Shown: positions 1 to 6,349 of the stretch, piece by piece
Numbering within the stretch: the stretch's first letter is position 1
Layout: each line of letters starts with the position of its first letter
Assembly (NCBI GenBank): GCA_025210575.1
Contig: JAOARK010000352.1
Location: 1-6,349 of the forward strand
DNA: 6,349 bases
Source: Schleiferiaceae bacterium
Lineage (GTDB): Bacteria; Bacteroidota; Bacteroidia; Flavobacteriales; Schleiferiaceae
Direction of reading: 5' to 3'
The notes under the pieces: model-generated
Seen by the model: the letters and a program-made list of their open reading frames with translations, nothing else
Told to the model about the DNA's origin: nothing
Databases searched by the model: none
Position numbers and translations under genes: made by a program

Positions 1-790
1 AACCTTGACGGTCAAATACACCAAAAGAGTGATAGATGTTCATATCTTGATTGTAAGCTCCTCCCGTATGAGGAATCATCCAATCACCATCACTTGTCAT
101 AACGCCCATTTGCGCATGAGCAAGTGCAGAAACCTTATCACCAGTATGCATGTAAAAACGTGCCTTTAATGTTTGCGCAACTGCCTTCCATTTATCAGCG
201 TCTCCACCAAAATAGAAGTCTACACCATAAGCATCGCCACCAACTGGGTTATCTAGTAAAGCAATGGCTTGTGTTAACATTGTTTGCACCGCAGCATAAA
301 CATTCATCTGAGGGTCGAATGCAGGAGAAGGGAAACTAACAATGACATTCGCTTGAGAATAAGGAATATCACCCCATCCAGCTGCAGTCATACCAAAAGC
401 ATGCGCTTTAATTAATGTACTAACTCCTTCATAGAAGTTATTTCCTTCACCCGCTGCTTTTTCAATACAAATGTTTGCTTGCTGTGTAACTGAATAGTAA
501 GGACCATCCCAATCAAAATCTGCAGAAGAAATATTATAGGCATCATACCCAGAATATTGTCTATCTGTTCCTGTGAATTGTTGTGTCCATATTGCAGCTA
601 AACGTGCATCTTCTCCAGAATTTGGAGTGATCAGCCCCACAAACATCGCAGTCATTACTGCTGAAAGTGGCGCGTCTGTTGCATTATCAGGATTCGTATT
701 TATTGATCCTTCTACCCATTTTTTACAAGAAGTAGAAGAGAAAACGGCTATCGCCAATAATAAGAAAGTAGTGTTCTTTAATATCTTCAT
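1..790 (-). CDS. SusD/RagB-family nutrient-binding outer-membrane lipoprotein (partial, C-terminus beyond left edge)
   Basis: This is a surface lipoprotein expected to bind glycan or peptide substrate as the lid over the SusC-like transporter encoded just upstream. The reading frame starts at ATG (788-790) and stays open for 263 codons to the window edge. SusD proteins are usually about 480-550 residues, so roughly half is visible. A lipoprotein signal peptide is clear: MKILKNTTF, a hydrophobic core (LLLAIAVF), then the lipobox STSC with the lipidated Cys at residue 22, followed by KKW. Family hallmarks follow: an NTNPDNATDAP stretch (residues 31-41), an aromatic-rich segment DWDGPYYSVTQQAN (93-106), the helix ending in AAGWGDIPYSQA (136-147), matching the usual 'WGDIPYSEA' signature, and KWKAVAQTLKARFYM (200-214). 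It resembles the SusD-like_2 (PF12771) subgroup, judged by memory of the pattern and not by a search. It starts 10 bp after the SusC stop, in the standard susC-susD order, so the two are co-transcribed. No strong Shine-Dalgarno precedes it. The substrate is unknown. Confidence 0.93.
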   Translation of the reverse strand, partial: MKILKNTTFLLLAIAVFSSTSCKKWVEGSINTNPDNATDAPLSAVMTAMFVGLITPNSGEDARLAAIWTQQFTGTDRQYSGYDAYNISSADFDWDGPYYSVTQQANICIEKAAGEGNNFYEGVSTLIKAHAFGMTAAGWGDIPYSQANVIVSFPSPAFDPQMNVYAAVQTMLTQAIALLDNPVGGDAYGVDFYFGGDADKWKAVAQTLKARFYMHTGDKVSALAHAQMGVMTSDGDWMIPHTGGAYNQDMNIYHSFGVFDRQG

Positions 791-800
791 AATTCTATTC

Positions 801-3800
801 TTAAATGGTTAAGTTCAACGCTATTCTAATTGTACGAACAGATGGGTTTTGGAAGTAATCCAAACCTAAACCGTTTTGACCAGCACCAGATAAACTTTGA
901 TCTGGATCGTTACCATCGTAGTTAGTAATCAAGAACAAGTTGTTCACGATCAAGTTGATTGAGAACGCTTGTAATTTCATTTTATCTAACTGCTTTCTTT
1001 GGAAGTTGTATCCAACAGAAAGTTCTCTCAACCTAGTCCAAGTGATTTCTTCAACAAACTGCTCATCTGGACCAGTAAAACCTGAACCAGGACCGTCAGT
1101 ATACCAAAGTTCATCTAAGAATACGTTACCACCACCGAAGTCTCTAACTTGACCACGAACAGTATAAGTTCCGTCTCCATTAGCTCTGTGAGGATAAACA
1201 TCAGATACTTTGTCACCATAATAAGTAATCAAGTCTCCTGAAACTGTTTGCTCAACATCAGTGTAGCCAGCTCTACCAAAGAATGCCAAAGCACCTTTCG
1301 TACCGTTCCACATCTTACCGCCTACAGCAGCATCAACTAAGAAGTTAACATTCCATGCTTTGTAGATAGTCATTCCAGAACCAACACTCCATCTGAATTT
1401 TGGGTTAGGATCTCCAATAACACCAGCAGCAGCTGCCAATGTTGGGAATCCATTAGCATCTAAAGCTAAACTTCCGTTTTCTTCGCGTTGCCATTTAGCA
1501 CCCCAAAGAACTCCTAATTGCTCACCCAATACGGCTCTTGAACTTGTGCCAGAGAAACCAGATAAATAAATTGAGTTAACTCCATTCATCTTAGTTACTT
1601 CGTTTCTGTTCTGAGTATAGATACCGTATAAGTTCCAAACAAAGTTTTCTTTCTTGATTACATCACCACCTAATTCGATTTCAAAACCGTTGTTAGTGAT
1701 TTCTGCACCATTCACTACTTGCTGAGCAAAACCTGTTGATTGTGCAACGTCTACTTGAATAATCAAGTCTTCAGTTTTGTTCGTATAGTAAGTTAAGTTG
1801 GCATACAATCTGTCTTTCAAGAATCTTAAGTCAAATCCAACTTCAGTTTCAGTCTTGATCTCAGGCTTAATATTAGGGTTACCTGCAACGTTACTTAGAG
1901 ATTGACCTCCACCGTATGCTGCTGGGTTAACACCAGGTCCCCAACCTTCTCCATAACCACCAATGTTAGCTGTAGGAGAGATATATACTGTTGAAGTAGA
2001 ATATGGGCTTGGACCACGTCCAACCTGACCCCATCCTAATCTAAACTTACCAAAGCTAAACGCATCGTTACCGTCAGATCCTAACAATTTAGAGAATTGC
2101 CATGCAACGTTCGCGGCAGGATAGAAAATGCTATTGTTATCCTGAGGAAGTGTAGATAAGTAGTCCATACGACCAGAAAGGTTAACGAATACTTGGTCAA
2201 ACATTCCTAAGTTAACATCAGCATAATATCCAACTGTTCTTTGCTCTTCATACACTTTAAAAAGTGTTTGGTTAGTTGTGTTATTCAACTGAGGAGGAGA
2301 AAGTGGGTTAATGAATGATCTACCATCAGTAGCAATATCATCGTAAGTTCTAACATTGTAGTTAGCACCTAATAATGCTGTCAAGTCAAAATCATCTGAC
2401 AGCATCCATGTACCGCGTGCAATGAAATCTGTATTGAACTGATTTCTAACAAACTTTTCTTTTACATAACGACCACCGTTATTAGATCCTGCAGAAAGCG
2501 CATCGAAGAAATCATCTCTACTATCTGTATAAGTATCAAATCCATTTCTCCAAATGAAGCTTAACCAAGAAGTTGGATCATAACCAAATTCAACTTTTCC
2601 GAAAAGACGTTGAACTTTAGAATCAGAAGTAATGTTATCCATCATCCAAAGTGGGTTGTCATAACCATATCCTGGGTTAGCACCAATCGCATTTCTAAAC
2701 GCTCTTGGTTGATCTCTAAACGCTGCTCCATTTGCATCAGTATAAGTACCGATGTAGTCTCTCATATCAAAGTCAGCTGGGTTTCTCAAACCACCTAAGA
2801 AAAGACCACTTAGGTTAGAACCCATCTGAACACGTGCAGAATTAGATGCCGTAAAGTTCAAACCAGAAGTAATTTTCCATTGCTTCCCTAAAGGCTTGAA
2901 AACATTTAATCTAACAGATGTTTTGTTGAAATTTGAATTTCTTTTAATGATACCATCTTGACGAGTATCTGCTAAAGAGAAGTAAACACTTCCTTTAGGA
3001 CCAGCACTTTGAATAGAAACAGAATTATCCCAAGTTACACCAGTTTTAAATAACTGCTCATAAGGATCGTAAACTGTATTGTTGTTCTTTCCACCATTTG
3101 GATCTGCTTGAGTACCATCAACTACTCTGTAATATTTATTACCTGTTGTGTTAGAGGTAAAGAATCCCATGTACTCAGCATCTCCTGGTTGATAAAACAC
3201 ATCATTTCCACCTGGACGCTCAGATAATTTGTCACCCCAAGATAATGAACGAGCAAATCCAGTAGGCGAACCATCTTTATACGTCATGTTATAACCTTGT
3301 CCGTATTTCTCATTCAAGGCGATCTTTCTGTTCACATTTTGGAAAGATGCAGAAAGGTTAACATTTACCGTAAAGTCTTTAGTTCCTTGTGCAGAACCTT
3401 TCTTAGTAGTAATTACTAATACACCATTTGCGGCTCTAGAACCCCAAATAGCAGCTGCAGATGCACCTCTTAATACTTCCACTGACTCAATATCAGCAGG
3501 GTTAAGGTCATTCAAACGTGATTGTTGAGTAACACCACCACCTGAACCAACGGATCCAGAAGTTGAGTTCTGACCACCGAATGCCTCACCATAGTAAGAG
3601 TCATTAAACATGGGTACACCATCAATAATAATTAAAGGTTGCACATCTCCAGTAATAGAAGTTGCACCTCTAATTTGAATTTTTGATCCTGCTCCAGGAT
3701 CCCCAGAAGATTGAGTAACATTCACACCGGCAGATTTACCATTAAGGTTTTGAATCAACCTTGTTTCACCGGTGGCTGCAAGTTGAGCTCCATCTACACG

Positions 3801-4178
3801 TGTAGAGGCAACTCCAACCTCATCCCTTTTGGCTTCTAAACCTAAGGCAGTTACAGTTACTTCATCTAATTGATCTGACGATAAATCTAGGTTTACAACA
3901 ATGTAATCGTTGCTACCTACCGTCACTTCCTTAGACTCCATTCCCATGCTGCTTAGCTGAAGAATAGCGTTGCTCCCAGAAACAGTCAACGTAAATTTCC
4001 CATCGAAATCCGTTACCGTTCCATTTTGTGTGCCTTTCTCAAGTACGGCTACACCAGGCAGGGGCTCACCTGACTCCGTTGCTTTAACAAGGCCGGATAC
4101 CGTTTTGGACTGTGCCAGCGCCAAATTAGTAAACAGCACAAAAAGCAACACTCCTAACAAAGAGAAGTTGTTTTTCAT
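801..4178 (-). CDS. SusC/RagA-family TonB-linked outer-membrane transporter
   Basis: This 1125-residue TonB-dependent barrel imports substrate captured by the SusD partner, powered by TonB-ExbBD. The start chosen is ATG at 4178, because it places a proper signal peptide first: MKNN, hydrophobic core SLLGVLLFVLF, probable cleavage at LALA|QS (after residue 22). The frame is open further upstream to a GTG at 4250, but that would put 24 implausible residues before the signal peptide. Domains in order: a carboxypeptidase-regulatory-like beta-sandwich (about 24-100, with VSGLV, GEPLPGVAV, GTVTDFDGKFTL), the TonB box LDEVTVTAL (104-112), a plug (about 115-262) with KIQIRGATSI, PLIIIDGVPM and DLNPADIESVEVLRGASAAA followed by NGVLVITTKKG, and a beta-barrel to the C-terminus. 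Length and architecture are normal for SusC. No N-terminal STN signalling domain is seen, so direct control by an anti-sigma/ECF pair is unlikely. The last residue is Ile rather than the usual aromatic. It is followed after 10 bp by the SusD-like gene. Substrate class cannot be assigned. Confidence 0.96.
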   Translation of the reverse strand: MKNNFSLLGVLLFVLFTNLALAQSKTVSGLVKATESGEPLPGVAVLEKGTQNGTVTDFDGKFTLTVSGSNAILQLSSMGMESKEVTVGSNDYIVVNLDLSSDQLDEVTVTALGLEAKRDEVGVASTRVDGAQLAATGETRLIQNLNGKSAGVNVTQSSGDPGAGSKIQIRGATSITGDVQPLIIIDGVPMFNDSYYGEAFGGQNSTSGSVGSGGGVTQQSRLNDLNPADIESVEVLRGASAAAIWGSRAANGVLVITTKKGSAQGTKDFTVNVNLSASFQNVNRKIALNEKYGQGYNMTYKDGSPTGFARSLSWGDKLSERPGGNDVFYQPGDAEYMGFFTSNTTGNKYYRVVDGTQADPNGGKNNNTVYDPYEQLFKTGVTWDNSVSIQSAGPKGSVYFSLADTRQDGIIKRNSNFNKTSVRLNVFKPLGKQWKITSGLNFTASNSARVQMGSNLSGLFLGGLRNPADFDMRDYIGTYTDANGAAFRDQPRAFRNAIGANPGYGYDNPLWMMDNITSDSKVQRLFGKVEFGYDPTSWLSFIWRNGFDTYTDSRDDFFDALSAGSNNGGRYVKEKFVRNQFNTDFIARGTWMLSDDFDLTALLGANYNVRTYDDIATDGRSFINPLSPPQLNNTTNQTLFKVYEEQRTVGYYADVNLGMFDQVFVNLSGRMDYLSTLPQDNNSIFYPAANVAWQFSKLLGSDGNDAFSFGKFRLGWGQVGRGPSPYSTSTVYISPTANIGGYGEGWGPGVNPAAYGGGQSLSNVAGNPNIKPEIKTETEVGFDLRFLKDRLYANLTYYTNKTEDLIIQVDVAQSTGFAQQVVNGAEITNNGFEIELGGDVIKKENFVWNLYGIYTQNRNEVTKMNGVNSIYLSGFSGTSSRAVLGEQLGVLWGAKWQREENGSLALDANGFPTLAAAAGVIGDPNPKFRWSVGSGMTIYKAWNVNFLVDAAVGGKMWNGTKGALAFFGRAGYTDVEQTVSGDLITYYGDKVSDVYPHRANGDGTYTVRGQVRDFGGGNVFLDELWYTDGPGSGFTGPDEQFVEEITWTRLRELSVGYNFQRKQLDKMKLQAFSINLIVNNLFLITNYDGNDPDQSLSGAGQNGLGLDYFQNPSVRTIRIALNLTI

Positions 4179-4207
4179 GTAAGGTAATTTTGAGTTAAAC
4201 GTGCTAC

Positions 4208-4238
4208 CAAAATGGAAAGAATAATCCATAAAACCAAA
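4208..4238 (-). promoter_or_regulatory. candidate Bacteroidota-type promoter for the susC-susD pair
   Basis: Read on the minus strand there is a TTTG (4238-4235), a 19-base spacer, then CCATTTTG (4215-4208). The known Bacteroidota sigma-ABfr consensus is TTTG at -33 and TAnnTTTG at -7, separated by about 19-21 bases. The -33 box and spacing fit and the TTTG of the -7 box is present, but the TA of the -7 box is replaced by CC. Transcription would start near 4201-4203 and leave a leader of about 25 bases before the ATG at 4178. An alternative -7 box, TATTCTTT, lies a few bases upstream and is equally imperfect. The call rests on position and partial consensus only. Confidence 0.3.
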
Positions 4239-4270
4239 GACTAGGGGCACATTAACACGCGATAGTTATT

Positions 4271-4317
4271 AACTCAAGCTGTTTTTCGAGTTGATTTTTA
4301 AACGGTTAGGTCCGTTT
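4271..4317 (-). terminator. two short inverted repeats at the end of the polysaccharide genes, possible weak terminator
   Basis: Two stem-loops lie at and just after the ligase stop codon. The first pairs 4312-4317 with 4300-4305 (AAACGG and CCGTTT, six perfect pairs, six-base loop) and overlaps the TAA stop. The second pairs 4286-4292 with 4271-4277 (AACTCGA and TTGAGTT on the minus strand, seven pairs including one G-U, eight-base loop). Neither is followed by a run of T on the minus strand, so neither is a canonical intrinsic terminator. On the plus strand the first is followed by only two further T residues, and there is no plus-strand gene to terminate. They may mark the boundary between the polysaccharide unit and the susC-susD unit, or be chance structures in AT-rich DNA. 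Confidence 0.25.
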
Positions 4318-5752
4318 TTACAGAATTTTCAACAGTGCTCTTTTTTCTGTAGTACAAGTCGATTGAGACTAAAAATGCAGCAAATCCCCATACCGGAGCA
4401 GAGGCTTTGTCCATATCTAGAAAATTGTTCAAAAATCCATGGGTGAAATAGGTAACTAAGCCTAAAATAGCCAAGACCGTATAGTCTTTTAGAGGCCCTT
4501 TATCTAGTCTATGATACAATCTGATCCCGTAAATCATTAAAGCCGCAACAAGCCACATAACTGTAAGCATGCCAACAAAACCTGTTTCTGCCAATGGGCC
4601 TAGATACTCACTATGCGCATTTCCTCTGTTTCCAGCATTTGTAGAAATAATGGTTTTTTCATGTGGCTTTTGAAATGGAGCATATGTGAACATATAAGTT
4701 CCAGGTCCCCAACCAAACACAGGTCTCTCTTCAAATAGTCGGTATGCAGATTTCCATCTATTAATACGTTCCATATTACTGGCATCTGTAGAAACATTAG
4801 AAATAGATTGAACATGCTCACCTAATTGTTCAGAAGAATCCTGCTTATTTCCTTCAAATTTCCTGGCAATTTCTTCACGTGCTGAATACAGCATAATAAG
4901 CCCAGCTATACCAAGCACTACTAAATGAGAAAACTTTACTCTGAAATACAAAAGAGCATATACCCCTCCAGCAGCAATTAAACTCACCCAAGCTGCACGG
5001 GTGTAAGAGAAAACCAAAGCCAATGTCATGATTAAACAAAGCAATGCCGCTATTGCTCGTATTCCTAAATCTCCTTTCCTACCGACCAAATAAATAGATA
5101 CAGGATAAAATATCGCGAGAACAGCACCATATGAAGTATGCTCCTTAAAGAGTGGGAACATTACCCAAGTTGAAGTTTGTTTACTAAACCCATGTTGAGC
5201 ATGCACCACTAGGGTATACAATGCGGCAATAGTAAGTGGTATTAAAAATATCCACATAAACCGATTGTAATTCTTTATGTCTTTTTTAAAGACATGCACC
5301 ATGACATAGAAGTAAGGCACAATAAACCAAAGCTTTGCTAGGAAAAACTTAAAACTCACTACAGGCATTTGGCTGGTAATGCTTGTAACAAGAATCCAGA
5401 ATAAGTAAAGAAGAATAGCTATTACAATGGGGTGCCTCCAAAATTTGCCATCTTGAGGCTTATCTACTAACCATTTAAACAACACTAAGCAAAGTACTCC
5501 GAATAGCAAGGGTTCAGTTGGCAAACTCAAACCAACATTAAATCGTTTATCAGTTAAAGTTATAGAAAGAGGTGTAGCAAAAATGATAAACCACATGAGT
5601 TTATCGAGCTGAAAAAATGCCAATCCGGCAATTGCAATAGCAACAGGAATGGCCAGCACCCAATATTGCTCCATACCGATCCCTACTGAAAAAACAATGA
5701 GGAATACAGCTAGAACTCCGTAAAGCCACCTATTTTCTATAGCCGGAGTCAC
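4298..5752 (-). CDS. O-antigen ligase/polymerase-family (Wzy_C type) polytopic membrane protein
   Basis: This 484-residue inner-membrane protein belongs by appearance to the O-antigen ligase/polymerase superfamily (Wzy_C, PF04932). Members join undecaprenyl-linked glycan to an acceptor (lipid A core, protein) or polymerise repeat units on the periplasmic side. It has about 12-14 hydrophobic segments (starting near residues 9, 31, 51, 80, 108, 137, 165, 208, 231, 253, 274, 392, 425 and 452) and one large hydrophilic loop at about 290-390. Diagnostic motifs are SYTRAAWVSL (249-258, candidate conserved Arg252), NRWKSAYRLF (331-340), FGWGPGTY (346-353) and NAHSEYLGPLAETGFVG (378-394, with the family's conserved His at 380). 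The start is GTG (5752-5750). An in-frame TAA four codons upstream rules out an earlier start, and the next Met (residue 27) would delete the first membrane segment. A purine-rich AAGGAAG lies just upstream. The GTG shares one base with the preceding wzz-like stop. Ligase and polymerase cannot be distinguished from sequence alone; the Wzz-type neighbour makes a polymerase plausible. Confidence 0.88.
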   Translation of the reverse strand: MTPAIENRWLYGVLAVFLIVFSVGIGMEQYWVLAIPVAIAIAGLAFFQLDKLMWFIIFATPLSITLTDKRFNVGLSLPTEPLLFGVLCLVLFKWLVDKPQDGKFWRHPIVIAILLYLFWILVTSITSQMPVVSFKFFLAKLWFIVPYFYVMVHVFKKDIKNYNRFMWIFLIPLTIAALYTLVVHAQHGFSKQTSTWVMFPLFKEHTSYGAVLAIFYPVSIYLVGRKGDLGIRAIAALLCLIMTLALVFSYTRAAWVSLIAAGGVYALLYFRVKFSHLVVLGIAGLIMLYSAREEIARKFEGNKQDSSEQLGEHVQSISNVSTDASNMERINRWKSAYRLFEERPVFGWGPGTYMFTYAPFQKPHEKTIISTNAGNRGNAHSEYLGPLAETGFVGMLTVMWLVAALMIYGIRLYHRLDKGPLKDYTVLAILGLVTYFTHGFLNNFLDMDKASAPVWGFAAFLVSIDLYYRKKSTVENSVKTDLTV

Positions 5753-6349
5753 TACTCTTCCTTAGATGAGTTCTTAATAGTGTTTAAGATCAATTTTGTT
5801 ACCAGCGTAAGTATAAATGTTGAGAACACTGCCATAATAACAATCAAAGATCTTTTTGGATAGGTCTTACGCTCAGCAGCAAATGCCTTGTTCACTTCAA
5901 AAGTTGCTGGCATATCTTCATTTACATCTACTAATGCTTGATTATACTTAATCTTAATTCGAACTTCCTCTTCTTTTAATAGGTGTAACTCATCGCGAAG
6001 AGAAACGTATTGACCTCCATATTTTGCCAGCGTATCTAACTTTGCTTGTAACTGCTTAGCTCCAGATCCATTTGGATTTGCAACTAAAGCAATGGACAAC
6101 TGTTCTGAAATTACTGCGGCTTGGCTTTCGTAATCATGTACACCTTTGTAACGCAACTCAGTCAATCTATTTTGCTTACCCTGAATATCTTCTTGAATCT
6201 TCTTGTACTCACGCTCTACAATTTCCAATCCTTTTTGAGCACGTTCTTTCTTAATTCTGCGTTTCACATCATTCAAAAGAGCTGCGATATCATTGGCAAT
6301 TAAAGCAGCAGTGTCTGGATCTGTATCTAAAACCTTTATCTCTACAGAC
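5752..6349 (-). CDS. Wzz/GumC-type polysaccharide chain-length determinant (partial, N-terminus beyond right edge)
   Basis: This inner-membrane co-polymerase is expected to set chain length of a Wzy-dependent O-antigen, capsule or exopolysaccharide. The frame is open from the right edge and ends at TAG (5754-5752), showing the last 198 codons. A full-length protein would be roughly 340-370 residues, so the first membrane segment and start of the periplasmic domain are missing. Starting the gene at the TTG near 6276 would be wrong, because the conserved stretch upstream of it (SVEIKVLDTDPDTAALIAND, the typical 'D..P..AA.IAN' region of Wzz proteins) is in frame and coding. A long charged, helical coiled-coil region follows. 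Near the C-terminus come AERKTYPKR, the usual proline-containing approach to the second membrane segment, then LIVIMAVFSTFILTLVTKLI and a tail of about 10 residues (NTIKNSSKEE). There is no fused tyrosine-kinase domain, unlike BY-kinase-type co-polymerases. The stop is immediately followed in frame by TGA, giving tandem stops, and overlaps the GTG of the ligase-like gene. Confidence 0.88.
   Translation of the reverse strand, partial: SVEIKVLDTDPDTAALIANDIAALLNDVKRRIKKERAQKGLEIVEREYKKIQEDIQGKQNRLTELRYKGVHDYESQAAVISEQLSIALVANPNGSGAKQLQAKLDTLAKYGGQYVSLRDELHLLKEEEVRIKIKYNQALVDVNEDMPATFEVNKAFAAERKTYPKRSLIVIMAVFSTFILTLVTKLILNTIKNSSKEE
5757..5763 (-). promoter_or_regulatory. probable ribosome-binding site for the ligase/polymerase-like gene
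   Basis: The minus strand reads AAGGAAG, ending four bases before the GTG start and lying inside the last codons of the wzz-like gene. It is a fair Shine-Dalgarno match, unusual here because the susC- and susD-like genes have none. Together with the TAGTG stop/start overlap it supports the GTG start and suggests translational coupling. Many Bacteroidota rely little on Shine-Dalgarno pairing, so the match may also be incidental. Confidence 0.45.

Noticed and set aside
700..730. Lack of an acidic surface-export signal after the SusD lipobox Cys (CKKWVEGS)
   Set aside because: Acidic export signals are described for some Bacteroidota lipoproteins, but CKK-type starts are common in SusD-like proteins, so this is not evidence for a different location.
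124..812. Plus-strand open frames at 124-339 and 573-812
   Set aside because: They lie antisense to a clear SusD-like coding frame, and their translations are low-complexity with no domain features.
940..4182. Plus-strand open frames at 940-1152, 2610-2798 and 3970-4182
   Set aside because: They are antisense shadows of the SusC-like gene, with no recognisable protein features.
4600..4821. Minus-strand open frame in another register inside the ligase-like gene
   Set aside because: It overlaps the conserved loop motifs of the ligase-like protein, which is clearly the coding frame; the alternative has no family features.
6072..6303. Plus-strand open frames at 6072-6254 and 6121-6303
   Set aside because: They are antisense to the coiled-coil region of the Wzz-like gene, whose frame stays open to the window edge.
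1..6349. Mobile elements, CRISPR arrays, tRNA/rRNA genes or a novel defence system
   Set aside because: No transposase or integrase motifs, spaced repeats or RNA-gene signatures were seen. Nearly the whole window is explained by four recognisable genes.

Overview
The window (about 40% G+C by eye) comes from a member of the Bacteroidota, most likely a Flavobacteriia- or Cytophagia-like lineage. The main support is a SusC/SusD outer-membrane pair, which is essentially confined to that phylum. The AT-rich gaps and mostly weak ribosome-binding sites also fit. I cannot name a genus from the sequence alone. All convincing genes lie on the minus strand, so transcription runs from high to low coordinates.

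Region 1 (6349 down to 4298) is the end of a surface-polysaccharide assembly locus. It holds the C-terminal part of a Wzz/GumC-type chain-length determinant, cut by the right edge. An O-antigen ligase/polymerase-type membrane protein follows, and its GTG start overlaps the previous stop codon by one base (TAGTG). The two are almost certainly co-transcribed and probably translationally coupled. A Wzz-type co-polymerase next to a Wzy_C-type enzyme suggests a Wzy-dependent O-antigen, capsule or exopolysaccharide pathway whose remaining genes lie beyond the right edge.

Region 2 (4297 down to 4179) is a 119-bp AT-rich gap. It contains two short inverted repeats near the ligase stop and a possible Bacteroidota-type promoter in front of the next gene.

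Region 3 (4178 down to 1) is a SusC-like TonB-dependent transporter followed, after 10 bp, by a SusD-like surface lipoprotein. The lipoprotein runs off the left edge after 263 residues. The pair forms a 'pedal-bin' nutrient importer: SusD is the ligand-binding lid and SusC the TonB-driven barrel. Its substrate cannot be read from this window, because any hydrolases or regulators would lie downstream of the SusD gene. There is no evidence that it works with the polysaccharide genes; the two look like neighbouring separate units.

I found no RNA genes, mobile elements, CRISPR arrays or novel system. The interesting points are modest: a mild base-composition shift at the 5' end of the susC-like gene, a non-aromatic last residue of the barrel, the coupled wzz/ligase junction, and the unresolved ligase-versus-polymerase identity.
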